Shown here: positions 1 to 13,000 of the stretch, piece by piece | Position numbering within the stretch: position 1 is the first letter of the stretch | Layout: each line of letters opens with the position of its first letter | NCBI GenBank assembly: GCA_021205045.1 | Contig: JAJPYH010000218.1 | Location: forward strand, 1 to 30,204 | DNA: 30,204 bases | From: Lachnospiraceae bacterium | GTDB lineage: Bacteria > Bacillota > Clostridia > Lachnospirales > Lachnospiraceae | Direction of reading: 5' to 3' | Notes under the pieces: generated by a model | Seen by the model: only the letters and a program-made list of their open reading frames with translations | Databases searched by the model: none | What the model was told of the DNA's origin: nothing | Translations under genes and position numbers: made by a program

Positions 1-1035
1 TTCCCTGGTCGTGTATACATCCTCTCCGTGGAAACGGCCGAACTGCTGCCCAGACGGGGAGGAATGCAGGGGAATATAATTAAATACACAGAGCACTTCC
101 TTTTCCTTCATATAAGAAATCAGCTCCGTTCTCTCCTCCAGATCCCTGGCCTTAATATAAAACATATGAGCATTATGGACACAGCCCTCCGGAATCACAG
201 GCAGTTCAATCCTGCCGGCGGCCGCCAGGCCGGACAGACCCTCATAATACCGATTCCACAGCTGAAGCCTTTTTTCATTAATCTCATCCGCCATCTCCAG
301 CTGGGCATACAGATAAGCCGCGTTTAAGTCGCTGGGCAGATAGGAGGAACCCTGATCCACCCAGGTGTATTTGTCAATCTGTCCCCGGAAATATTTGGTC
401 CGGTTGGTGCCCTTCTCACGGATAATCTCCGCCTCCTCAGCCTTCGCCGGATCCTTCACCAACAGGGCACCGCCCTCTCCCATGCTGTAATTCTTGGTCT
501 CATGGAAGCTGTAGCAGCCATAGTCGCCGATGGTGCCCAGCGCCTGGCCCTTATAGGTGCTCATAACGCCCTGGGCCGCGTCCTCCACCACAATCAGGTG
601 GTATTTCCGGGCGATTTCCATGATTTTATCCATCTCGCAGGAGACACCGGCGTAATGCACCGGAGCGATGGCCCTGGTTTTATCGGTGATGGCGTCCTCA
701 ATCTTATTTTCATCCAGATTCATGGTGTCCGGACGGATGTCCACAAAGACCACCTTCGCCCCCCGCAGCACAAAGGCATTGGCGGTGGATACAAAGGTGT
801 AGGAAGGCATGATCACCTCATCCCCCGGCTGAATGTCTGCCAGAAGAGCCGCCATCTCGGTGGCGTGAGTACAGGAGGTGGTCAGCAGGCACTTGGACGT
901 GCCGGTTCTTTTCTCAAACCACTCGTTACATTTATGAGTAAACTGTCCGTCGCCGCAGATCTTCTGATTTTCCACGGCGATTTTCATGTAATCCATCTCT
1001 TTTCCCGTAAACGGAGGCACATTAAAGTTGATCAT
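1..1035 (-). CDS. wecE: dTDP-4-amino-4,6-dideoxygalactose transaminase (WecE/RffA), C-terminus cut by window edge
   Basis: PLP-dependent sugar aminotransferase of the DegT/DnrJ/EryC1/StrS family. WecE converts dTDP-4-keto-6-deoxyglucose to dTDP-Fuc4N using glutamate, in the cytoplasm. Translating the minus strand from ATG at 1035 gives an open frame of 345 codons to the window edge; the family is about 376 residues, so roughly 30 are missing. Visible WecE hallmarks are the N-terminus MINFNVPPFTGKEMDYM, GDEVIMPSYTFVSTANAFVLRG near 71-92, EDAAQGVMSTYKG near 151-163 and SFHETKNYSMGEGG near 176-189, with the Schiff-base lysine at about 181. VHYAGV and RGQIDKYTW are also present. The resemblance to enterobacterial WecE runs along the whole visible length. 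The RBS GAGGAAG lies just before the ATG. It is the last gene seen in the run, 34 nt after the membrane gene ending at 1070. RmlA and RmlB, needed for its substrate, are not in the window. Confidence 0.9.
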   Translation of the reverse strand, partial: MINFNVPPFTGKEMDYMKIAVENQKICGDGQFTHKCNEWFEKRTGTSKCLLTTSCTHATEMAALLADIQPGDEVIMPSYTFVSTANAFVLRGAKVVFVDIRPDTMNLDENKIEDAITDKTRAIAPVHYAGVSCEMDKIMEIARKYHLIVVEDAAQGVMSTYKGQALGTIGDYGCYSFHETKNYSMGEGGALLVKDPAKAEEAEIIREKGTNRTKYFRGQIDKYTWVDQGSSYLPSDLNAAYLYAQLEMADEINEKRLQLWNRYYEGLSGLAAAGRIELPVIPEGCVHNAHMFYIKARDLEERTELISYMKEKEVLCVFNYIPLHSSPSGQQFGRFHGEDVYTTRE

Positions 1036-4000
1036 TTTACTTCCTCTTTTCTTTTATTGAATATACTTACTAATAATAGATATCACAAATCTCATTGCTG
1101 AAAATACAGCTGTAGCCATTTTCTGCTATCATATCATATAGCCGCCCAAATTTGAACCCATAAAATTCCGTAAACTGTTCACTGTCCATGCCGTTTTCCA
1201 ACGCACCGGCCATAATCACTTTAAAATCCGGGCCGATCAGAATATAGGGGCGTTCGCTGTCCAGGTTTTCCTCAATCTGTGCGAGCTCCTCCCCGAATAC
1301 CTCCTCCGAATAGGAATCCAGATCCAGCCAGGGACTCATCAGGAAGGGCATCTTCAGATAAGCGGACAGAGCCGGCACATTTCCATAGAAAATGCCCGTA
1401 CTGCCGCTCAATCCCTCTGCGGCCGCAAATTCTCCCAGTTCCTCCCACAGAGCCGCTCTGACCTCACTGGTCTTCATGCCTTTCAGGGTGCCGATGCTTT
1501 CCACCTGCACGGTTCTCTCTCCGTTGGAAGTATCATCCCGGAACACATAATTGGCCCCAAAGCCCGTGGACAGATACAAAAGAAGCGCCAGATATACGAT
1601 GGACATGGCCTTTACCGGATAATTACTGAAAGAAAGCTTAAAGCCGCCCCTTCCCAGAGCAAGAGCGTAAGTTTCTTTCACGCATCCCTGCTCCAGAGCT
1701 GTGCCAGCCTGCGCCGCGCTCTTATTTGAGGAACGTTTCTCAACTGCCGCCGCACCTCTCTTCCCGAACATCTGCCACAGCGTATCCATCACAAAGCAAA
1801 GAGGCAGGAACATGAAATTGACGGTAGTGGTCATCTGGTTGTTGCTGCCGATGGGCGTAATCCCAATGATGATGATCACTATCAGGGCCAGCAGCTTTTT
1901 TTCCGCGGAAAAGCTTTTCATTAAAAGGACGGCAAGGGCCAGCACCAGCACAGCCAGCATCAGCAGCGTGGTGGGACCTAACACTGCCGACAGGCTGTCA
2001 AACTGAAACACAAACAGCCCCCTGTACCAGAAAAATGCCATCAGCAGAATACAGCAGGCAAAATATCCGCCCTTTTTGATCTTCTCCCACTTTCCCGGGA
2101 GAATCATAAAGCCCAGCACTCCCAGCATCACGGCCAGAAGCAGAATATACAGCCACCAGCCCATACCAAAGTATGACTGAATCAGATTATATACCATCGC
2201 ATAGGGGGTATAGTCCTGAGCGCTGTCCGTCATGCCAAAAAGCCGGACAATGCCCTGAATGTAATTGCCGATGCCATACTGAATTTGAATCTGCAGCATC
2301 ACCACCGCGATGCCTGCCCCATAGCCCAGCACGCAAAATCCGGTGGCCTTTGCCACCTCCGGGAACTTTTTCTTTTTCAGCAGGCCATAAAACCACACTG
2401 CCAGAATCAGCGACATTTCTGTCAGATTTGGAAACCGCACCAGCACATTCAGCCCCAGCAGCACCCCCGAAAAGATCATGTATTTTCTCTCGTCCCTGGT
2501 CAGCCCCAGCCACAAAAGCATGACGCCGGCGCCGAAAAACAGGTATGTCAGATAATTATACACGCACGTAGTAGGACACCAGCACAAATTCAGCGCCATG
2601 AAAACGCCTGCAAAAGAAAGCCCCGCCGGTGTTTTCATACATTTCGTAAAAAACAGAAAGGTGATCACCGCCAGAGCCGCCGGAATCAGACTTGTATAAA
2701 TATTGATGCCCAGAAGCGTCTCCCCGCCCGGCAGCAATGTGAAGAAGTGCCCCAGCTTACTGGCCAGATAAGTGGAGAAAATCCACATGGAATCCATCCG
2801 GTCCATGTAAAGGAAATTGGCAAAATGATACCCTGTGTCGGTGGCGTCGATACCGATGCTGACCTTGCGAAAAGTATACAAAAAGAGAAGCACCGACAGA
2901 ACCGCGGTAGTCACAGCCGCAGTATTGCGGGATGTATTTCGTTTTTCAGTATTTGATCTCATCATTTTATTACGCTTTCCTGGTAAATATCAGCTTCCGT
3001 ATCATCACGGCAGGAGCCTCGCTAATTCACCGCTTCATCCATCTTCCGCAAAAGTCCCGGCACCGGCGTATGCTCCAGCAGCTTTCCCCCTGCCTGAAAC
3101 AGCAGACTCCGCAGGAAGTCAACGCCAAGCCCCACTGCCATCACAATCGCCACCTTCACAACCCACTCCGTCAGCAGCTGCAAAACCGACCCGGGCATCC
3201 CCACATTCAGCCAGACCGGCCACTGATACCGGATCAGCACATTCTCGTGCAGCAGATACACTCCCAGCGAATAGGGCGCCAGCCTGACAATCAGTCGGCT
3301 CATCCTGCCTTCCCCGCTCCTCAGATTTGCGAAAAGGCAGAAAAGCCCCACAGAAGCCGCCAGCACAAAAACATGATTATAGCCGTAAGTCAGGCTCACC
3401 CTGTCCGAAAAGCGTCCGGTTGCCAGATAAATTCTGTTCATCGCAACGCCTCCCGCCCAGACCGCCAGCACCCCGGCAAGATACACCAAGGCCGCTCTGC
3501 CCTTTGTGGACAGAAATCCCAGCCCATATTTTCTGAGATAAGCCGCAATCAGATACAAAGCCACAAACCAGAGCACACCGTAGCCATTGTCATCTGTGGT
3601 AAATGTCACCGGCAGCACAGATTTGAGAAGCGACTGGGGCAGCGTCACCAGAATGGCCGCCATGGCCAGCTGTTTTTGATTCATCGCCGCAATCGCCCTG
3701 TTCAGAAGAGGCGTCAGCAGCACCAGCAGCACATAGGCAGTCATAAACCAGTAATGCTCCATATTTAATGGAAAAATCAACATCAGCCAGTCATAGGTTG
3801 TAAGCCCCGACAGCTCCAGAATCCCAACGGCTCCCAGAATCAGGGGAATCACCAGACTGTAAAACCAAACCTGCAGCACAATCTGCAAAAGACGTCCCAG
3901 CCGGAACCGCGACTGACACATAAAATACCCCGTCAGCAGCACGTACACATTCACCGCCACAATGGCCGCAGCCTCCAGAATATAAGCGGCCCAGTCCAGC

Positions 4001-7000
4001 ATACCAAGCTGAGAGGTCATGGGCAGCAGAATATTCCCCTTGCTCAGATAATGCAAAGTCACCACAAGAGCCATGGCGGCCAGGCGCAGCGCCTCAAAAT
4101 TACTCTGTCTCTTTTTCACGAGGCCGCTCCTCCTTCCCGGCAGCTTTGCCAATCTCTTTGCCGGGATTTTTTCCGGCATCCCTGCCGGTCTCCTTTCCGG
4201 TATCCTTCGCAATAATATAACGGGGACGTCCTTTCACTTCCTCATAGATTCTGGCAATATAGTGTCCGATCACTCCCATGCTGAGCATCAGAAGACCGCC
4301 CACAATCAAAATCAGCAGAATCACCGTAGTGAAACCCTCCACCGCATTATGAGTAAAATAATTAAACAAAGTCTGAGCGCCCAGAATCACTGACGCCGCA
4401 ATAAAGACAATTCCTGTCACTGTCACCATCTGCAGAGGCACCGTGGTAAAAGAAGTGGTATTGCTGACAGCATATTTTAACAGCCCCCAGAAGCTCCACT
4501 TGCTCTCCCCATAGGTCCGTTCCTGCACCTGATAAGGCACGCTGACAGAGGAAAAGCCCGCCCAGAAGGTCAGCGCGCGGAAAAAAGTATTCCTCTCCGT
4601 CAGCCCGGTCAGCACGTCCATCACCTTCCGGTCCAGCAGCTTGAAATCCGAGGTATCCCGCATGTCCATCTTCATCACCCTGCTCATCAGGCCATAAAAT
4701 GCGTTGGCAAAAAAACGATGCAGGCCGCTCTCCTGCCCCCGGTCACTCTTCACTCCCTCCACAATATCGTAGCCCTGCTTCCAGAGCCGGTACATTTCAG
4801 GAATCACCTCCGGCGGATGCTGCAGATCACAGTCCATCACCACACAGCAATTCCCCTGCGCCAGATGAAGGCCCGCAAAAATCGCCGCCTCCTTGCCAAA
4901 ATTGCGGCTGAATTCAATTCCCCGGATCCGCTCGTCCTGAAAGGACAGCTTCCGGATTTCCTCATAGGTATTGTCCCGGGAGCCGTCGCTGACAAAGAGA
5001 AGCTCAAAGGGAATCTCCGCCCCCTCCAGCACCTGTGTCAGACGGGCCGCCGTGTTCGCTATATTGGCCTCTTCATTGTACGAAGGGAGAATAATCGATA
5101 ATAAAGCCATGGCCTACTCCTTATTTTCCGTCTTGACGTACAGCACCCCGTCCACAATCGTCATACAATTCTCCGCCGGGAAGGGATCCAACGCCCGGTA
5201 TTCCTCAGATTCATAGATTTCCGTTATTCTGTCGCTGTCCACAAGCTGCACCGTCACCCCAAAATAATATTCCCAGAAATCCTTATAATTCTGAGCCGTA
5301 TATACCAGATAATCGCCGCTCGTCCCCAGCAGGGAATCCGTCACTCCCACCGTCAGGTCGGTGCTGGGAAAGGTCTCGTCGCTGACCACCCCGATCATGG
5401 CAATGGGCATGTCATAGGTGTAGCCCTCCATCTGCTCGATTCGGTCCAGCAGCCTCAGACAGTAGCTGTAGGTCTTGGAAAACTTTTTTTCCAGATTAAA
5501 ATAAGCCACATTGCAGGTCAGAATATAGGAGAACACCACAACAAGGGCACTGACAACCCCCGCCCAGGGGAGTACACAGGCCATCCTTTTCCACGGGAAT
5601 GCCTCCCCATACCTGTCAATCAGAGCCAACGCGAAGACCGGCATCAGCACCCACTGATACCGCATCAGCGAATGATAGGTCACCTCCGGTGAAATCACCA
5701 GCATCACGTTAAAGCAGACCGGAAGGAAGGCTGCCGCCGCAAACAGACACAGCACACTCCACACGTTCCTGTGGCTCCCCGCCCGGATAAAAGCCGCTCC
5801 CAGCGCAAGGAGAGCCGCCGCAAAAAGCGCTACAGCGGCAGCCAGCAGAATTCCCTTCTGCACCATAATATTGCCCCGCAGGGTATGGGTGACAAAATCC
5901 TGATACACATTGATGAGAATGCTGGCAATGCTCTGGTTTGTCTCACTGCCAATGCCCTGATAGCCGGACAACTCCGCATTCTGCATTTTTAAAAGAAGCT
6001 GCAGCATTCCGTAATAAACCGCCGCCCCCAGAGCTCCCATCCCCACATAACGCAGGGTCAGCAGCCAGTTCTCTTTGACGTTTCTCTTAAAAAACCAGGC
6101 TCTGCACACGCCGTACACCGCCAGCACCATAGCAAAAGCAAGATAAGCCTGATAAATTCCCATGGAAAAGCCCAGGAGAATCCCGCCCCACAAAAAGCCT
6201 CCGGGCGACCTCTCCACCAGATACACGGCCAGTACCGCTAAGAGCAATGCCAGCATATAGCCGTCCGCCGTGAAAATATATGCGAAATCTGAACTCAGAG
6301 AAGGGTAGACCGCCAGAAGCGCCGCGATCACCACCCCGCTGTAAATATGCTTCAGCCCGAAGAAACGGCACAGAGCCACCGCCGTCAGCCCCAGATAAAT
6401 CAAAGACAAAAGCCCGATCACCCAGGGAAGGGTATAATCTGTGGAAATATGACAGGCCACCGTCAGAAACCATCTTCCGGAGGTGATCATATTCTGATCA
6501 AAATGGATACCGGAAAGACCGTCATGGTTGGGAATGTCGCTGACAAAAATCCGCAGATGGGCGCAGAGACCCGCAATCAGCGCAGCCAGAAAAACAGCCC
6601 TGTCCTGCCTGGAAATATTCTGTTTTGTTTTCATCAAAAAAGCTTCTATCGACATCATTCTCCCATCTGCCCCCTGGGCGCCCGGTTCTGTTCAACCCTG
6701 TATTCTGATCCTGACCTCCGACCAGATGCAGCCATCCGCTCAGTTCCCGACACTGCCTAATACATATTTTCCAGAATCACCCTCGCGATATTGTCAGAGA
6801 GAACCTCTCTTCCCGCTTCGTTCAGATGCAGGCAGTCCGAAGGAATGGTATAATCGTAAATGGTCTCCTCATTAATGATACTGTCATGATAATTGTCTAT
6901 AAATGGAATGCCGTATTTTTCCGCCACCCTTTCCTGACAAAGAACGTACTCCTCCAGCAGATACTCCCCCCATTCCCCGCTGTCGCAGGGAATCACCTCG

Positions 7001-10000
7001 TCATCCCTGGTCAGACCAATGTAGGTTGGCGATGAAATATACAAAGACAGGTTGGGGAAGGCTTCCATCAGCCTGCCTATGCTCTCATCCAGCGTCTGCT
7101 CAAAAAGATCCGGCGAAATCTGATTGGCGTAATCATTGACTCCAAAGCAGATCAACAGGATATCCACCTGCTGAAAATCCGTCTCCTCCAGGTCTGAGAG
7201 CCTCTGCGGAAAATATTCCAGAGTGGAATTTCTCTCGATCGCCGCGTCCTGCACGGAAAAATCCCGGAGAATGATGGCGTCCACAAGAGGGGCAAAGCAC
7301 AGGGCTTCCGCTCCGTATGACTCATAACCCTCAGGATTGCTGGACACCACGCCTGTTCCTCCGAAGGCCGCGTTGAATACTTCCATATCCAGCTTCCGGG
7401 CCAGCATCTCGTCAAACACCACATTATAAAGCTCATTGCCCACCACGCTGTCCCCCATCAGCACCACCTGATGAGCCGTCCCCGACCGGCTGATTCTGGA
7501 AAAGAGCCAGAGAACGATCACCGCTGCAAAGCAAAAAGCGCCCAGTATGCAAAAAAGCCGCCCGGATCTGTTTTTCTCCATCATCTCTCCCTTACTGCTT
7601 TGCCGTCCTGAACCCGGTAAATCATATCACATTTTTCAATGGTCTGCAGTCTGTGGGCAATGATCAGCAGTGTTTTTTTGCCGTGCAGATGATTGATGGA
7701 CTCCATGATGGCAGCCTCTGTGTCATTATCCAGGGCGGAGGTTGCCTCATCTAAGACCAGCACCTCCGGATCCCAGAACAGAGCTCTGGCAATGCCGATT
7801 CTCTGGCGCTGCCCGCCGGAAAGGCGGATTCCCCTCTCCCCAATCTGCGTATCCAGACCATCCGGCAGCCCCTTCACAAAGGTATCCAGCTGGGCGTCAT
7901 GAAGCGCCTTCCAGACCTGCTCATCCGAAATATGCTCCCTGGGCACGCCGAAAGCCACATTCTCCCTGATATTGGAATCCATCATAAAAATGGTCTGAGG
8001 AATATAGCCCACATTGGCCAGCCACCTCTCATAATTTTCCGGCAGGTTGACATCCACGCCGTCAGCCAGAACCTGGCCGCTCTCCATCTCCAGAAGTCCC
8101 AGCATGATGTCCACCACTGTGGTCTTGCCGGCGCCGGAGGTGCCCACAATGCCCACGGATTTTCCGATGGGAATCTCCATCTCCATATTTTCAAAAATAT
8201 AGACATCCGTGTTGGGATATTTATAATATACATTCTTCATGAGAATGCTTTTCGTCACAGGCAGCTTCTCCACTGTCTCCAGTCCTGTGTAGGCATCCGC
8301 GTCATAGACGATGGACTTGTCGCTGATGTCCGCCTGCAGGTTGTCGCTGGCGCCGAAGAAGAAGGGTTCATAATAGGAAATATTAGTCATATGATTATTG
8401 ATGCGGTTGGCACAGGGCAAAAGCTTCATGGCCGCCACAGCAAAAGCGGAAACACTGGCCACAATCTGATCCGTGCCCCGTCCCATCTGAAATGAAATAT
8501 ACATATATACAACAAAGCCCGCGATGACCACCGTTTCGATCAAAAGCCTGGGCGTGGAATTTAAAAGGGTGGATTTTTTGACCGCCTTCACATAGCCGTT
8601 GCCGCACTTGGCGTATTCGTGAATAAAATAGCTCTCTTTATTGGCAATCTTGATCTCCTTGATGCCCGTCACCGCCTGATTGATCCACTTAAACAGGCCC
8701 GCGTAATAGTCCTGATTCTCCTTGCCCGTGCGCACCATCACCGGCTTGATGGCCACCCTGATGATCAGCAGCATCAGCACCAGAAGCCCTCCGATGGTAA
8801 TGCACATCACCGCGTCCTGCCAGATCAGGTACGCGCCCATGCACACTGCCACCACTGTCTCGCTCATCAGCTGCAGAATGGAGAGCACCATGGCGTACAT
8901 ATTATTTACATCCGAGGTAATGCTCCTCTGTATGACAGCAGTCTCCGCGTTCAGATAGTATTCATAGGGACGCTTCATATAGTTGATCATCATTTTGCGG
9001 GAGGTTTCAAACTGATTGTCGTACACAAAATTCAGCTGCATCTTCGTCTCCACGTACAGAAAAGTGTTTTTGACGATGAAGGCGATCAACAGACAAAACA
9101 GCAGAAAAATGGCGAAGCTGTTGACATTCTGAAAGCCAAAGAGGCGGTAAAGCTGCCCCGTCAGGCCGTCCCCGTTGACGCTGTCTTCGTTGAGCAGCAC
9201 CGTGGCGATGGGCAGCACCAGGGCGATGCTGACTGTCTCTAAGAGGGCACCGATGACCATCAGCACCACCAGAAGCTTCATCCGGCTTTTCTGTTTTGTG
9301 TCCAGTATCACATTTAATTTATTCAGTATTCTTCTCATGCAATCACATTCCTTTTGCACATATGGGTCACCCATAGGGTGCCTCTTCCAGGAAAGCTGCT
9401 GCGAATATCCGGCTTCTATCTCAGCTGATAAATCACCGCATTCATCCCCTGCGCCACAACCTCAAGCCCCCTCCCCTGGCAGAGCAGATCAATCTGACCG
9501 CCCACGGCTGTACAGATATACTTACTTTGCAGTTCATCAAAGGAAGCCAATACATAATCCGCGTAGCAGCAGCTGATCCCATAGCCTGCGGGCAGACCGT
9601 ACAGAATCTGATAGTCTGTCACCAGCCACTCGCCGTCCTCAGAACTGTCCGCCAGCACCCAGATGACATCGTTGTCATAGCTGGGCACATCCTCTGTCTC
9701 AAGCACCATGCCTGCTGTCATATCTTCCGCCGCCTGTTCAATCTCAGAGGTCAGCTCCTCAGAGCGAAAGCAAAGCTGATAATCATAAGCGGCCTCCGCC
9801 TTCCAGAAATACAGAAAAACAAATACGGCGGCACAAATCAAAACAGGCAGACAGTCTCTGATCCCGGCCAGACAGCGAACCGGAAACTTCTCAGGAACAC
9901 CGGGACGAACCTCTTCCTCCTTCCGGTCTGCCGGAGACTTTCTCTCCATCATGGCCAGGGCAAAAATTCCCACCGCAATGAAAGTCAGCAGGTGCTTGCT

Positions 10001-13000
10001 GCCCTCCTGCATCTTATACATCAGAAGCAACGCCATCCACATGGCAAAAAAGCACAGGGCCAGATGCCCGTACAGAATTCCTTCTTTCCACTCCCTGCGG
10101 GCAAAACAGTATACCGCATATCCCAGCACCAGCGCCATCACCACCAGAAAGCCGATGAAGAAAGCACCCGTGGCTAACCCGGTGGTCAGCCCCTGATAAC
10201 AGTTCCTGAAAAAGTCCGCCAGACTGTAGGTAAATTTATCCACCAGCTCCCGGAAACCCTGGGCCAGCCCGTGATAAATAAAATTGGTAAGCCAGGAGGT
10301 GTCAAACAGCGCTGTAAAATACTCCGCCGCCAGAAAATGGTTGATACAGATATATAAAACGCCCGTGACGCCCCCGATTCCCAGGCTGGCGATCAGGCCG
10401 GCCCATTTCTTTTTCCAGATCAAAATCAGCATGGGCAACGCCATGAACACAATCAGGTAAGGTCTCATCAGCGTCATCACCGCCGAGAGAATGAACATTG
10501 CAGCCAGCTTTCCCGCGTTTTCCCTCTGATAATAGCTGTAGGCAAAACCCCAGAATACAATAAGCATGCTAAAGCAGATAATCTCCGGCATGGAGGACAT
10601 CATATATCTGGTAAATAAAGGAAACAGGGCAAACAGCACCGCGATTTTCGCGCACTGCTTCCCATTTGCCTGCGTCAGCCACGCAAAGAGAAACATTGCC
10701 AGCGACAGCAGGAAAATATTGCAGTACACCGGAGAAAGTAAATTCCACCCGAATAAAAATCCCCACAGCAGCCAGGGCCAGAACAGCACAGGACTCCAGG
10801 CCGCGAAGGAAAGCACCTGCGCATGACTCTCGTTAAAGCCAAAATAGCCGTAAGGAAAGCCGTACCCGATCATTCCCTCCACCTGTTTATAGTAAAACAG
10901 CTCATCATTCCAGGCAGAGGCAGGAAGATAGGTGTCAGCAATGGTGTGCCCTGTCAGCAGACAGCGCACAGCGCAGCACAAAAGCGGCAGCAGGGACATC
11001 AGAAGCGCCCTGTAAATACGTATATGTTTGTAAAAATGGTTCTGTAGTCTCTCCATTTATTCCTTCTCGGTTTCTTTCTTACATCCGGCCATTTCCGGCT
11101 CGTTCGGTCTTGTCTGATCCATTACGGCCGGTTCATCCTGCCCTGTCCATTTTCGGCCCGGTTTGTCCCGCCTGACCCATTTTTTGTCGATTCCATATTG
11201 ATGCGATCCCGGATCACGTACTGCGGCGCACTGTTTAAGCTGATATAGACGCGCCCGATATATTCCCCCAGAATGCCCAGCATCAGCATGATCATTCCGC
11301 CAAAAAACACCAGGGCGCTCATCAGGGCGCTGAACCCGGCCGGAACGTCCGGCCTTACAATCCTCTTAATAATGGTGTAAATGCCATATATAAATCCCAC
11401 ACCCGCGCAGCCCGCGCCGATACAGGTGGCGACCCGCAGAGGCATGACACTGAACGCGGTAAAGCCGTTGATCCAAAGAGCCAGAAGCTTTTTGAGAGTG
11501 TAGCCGCTGCTGCCCACCTCCCGCTCTCTGTGATTGACCTTCACATTGGCGATTCTCTTGGTGGCCCGCAGCACAAGGCCGATTACATAGGGGTAGGAGT
11601 TCTCATAACGGATCATATCCTCCACCACAAAACGGCGCACCGCAAAATAACTGCTGATATACAATTCCTTGGGCTTGCCCAAAAGCGCCCGCAGCATCAG
11701 TTCATTGGCCTTACTTCCCAGATTGCGGAAGGTGGAATGCATCTTGTGCTCGTACTCGGCATAGACTGCGTCGTACCCCTCCTCGATCTTCGCAATCAGC
11801 TTTCCCGCCTCATTAGCGGGAGTCTGTCCGTCGTCATCCAGGCAAATCACCACATCGCCGTCGGTATGGCGAAGCCCCGCCATCAGCGCCGCATGCTGCC
11901 CGAAATTCCGTGCAAAATCAATGCCGCGAATAAAGGGATATTTCTCACAGAGCCGGCGAATCACATCCAGCGTACCGTCCGGAGAACAGTCATTTACAAG
12001 TATAATCTCCCAGGTGTGCTCCGGCATTCCGGCCATGGTGCTGTTGATCTCCTCCACCACCTTTTCCAGCGTATGCTCAGAACGATAGCAGGGAATCACA
12101 TAACTAATCTTCATGAGTATCCTCTCTCACCACCGCCATCCAGACAATGTCCTTATATTCCCCGCGAATACACACATCGTCCTTCAGGCAGCCTTCCTTT
12201 ACAAATCCTGCCTTCTCATAGCTTCGAATGGCTCTTGTATTTTCCGAAAGCGCCCGCAGGTAAATCCTGTGAAGATGGAGTTCCTCAAATCCATAGGCAG
12301 TCATCAGCCGGGCTGCCTGTGTGCCGATTCCTCTGCCCCTTACCTCTTCCGTGCCCAGGAAAATTCCATACTCTCCCTTATGATGGGTATGGTCAATGTC
12401 ACGGATATAGACACTGCCGATGGCTTTGCCGGTTTCTTTTTCACAGATCATCATCTGGGCAGCCTTTCCTGTCTGCACTACCTCGTGGAGCCAGCGCAGG
12501 TGCCCCTCAGGAGTAAAATCCTCCTGATATATAAAGGACTTCCTCGCACCGGGAGAATTGCGCCAGGCCACAATATCCGCCGTATCCTCTTCCGTCATAG
12601 GTCTTAAATAAATCATCCCGGTCTCCTTATCTCACAGCCTCTTTCCACACAAAACAATCATATTGCCGGAAAATGTAGGCTTCAAAAGCCTTTTCTCTAT
12701 GATGCCCTGCAGCGACTTTCAATCATTCTTATACCAGCGGATCCTGCCCTGCCAACATGTATAAAAAGAAGTGAATACCGCACACCAGATGGGCGGCATA
12801 GAAAATCCACTCCAGACAGACCGCACATTTTTCTTTTTTCATCCTTGCCTGCAGAGTATTCTCCACAAGCATCATCAGCCCCGCCAGAAATACAAAAAAC
12901 ATCCCGTGCATATATCCCCAGGCAAAATTGCCGTGACTCATGCGGAAGCCTTTTTCATATAAAAAGAAAAACATCAGAAAGCCAGACAGCCACAGCTGCC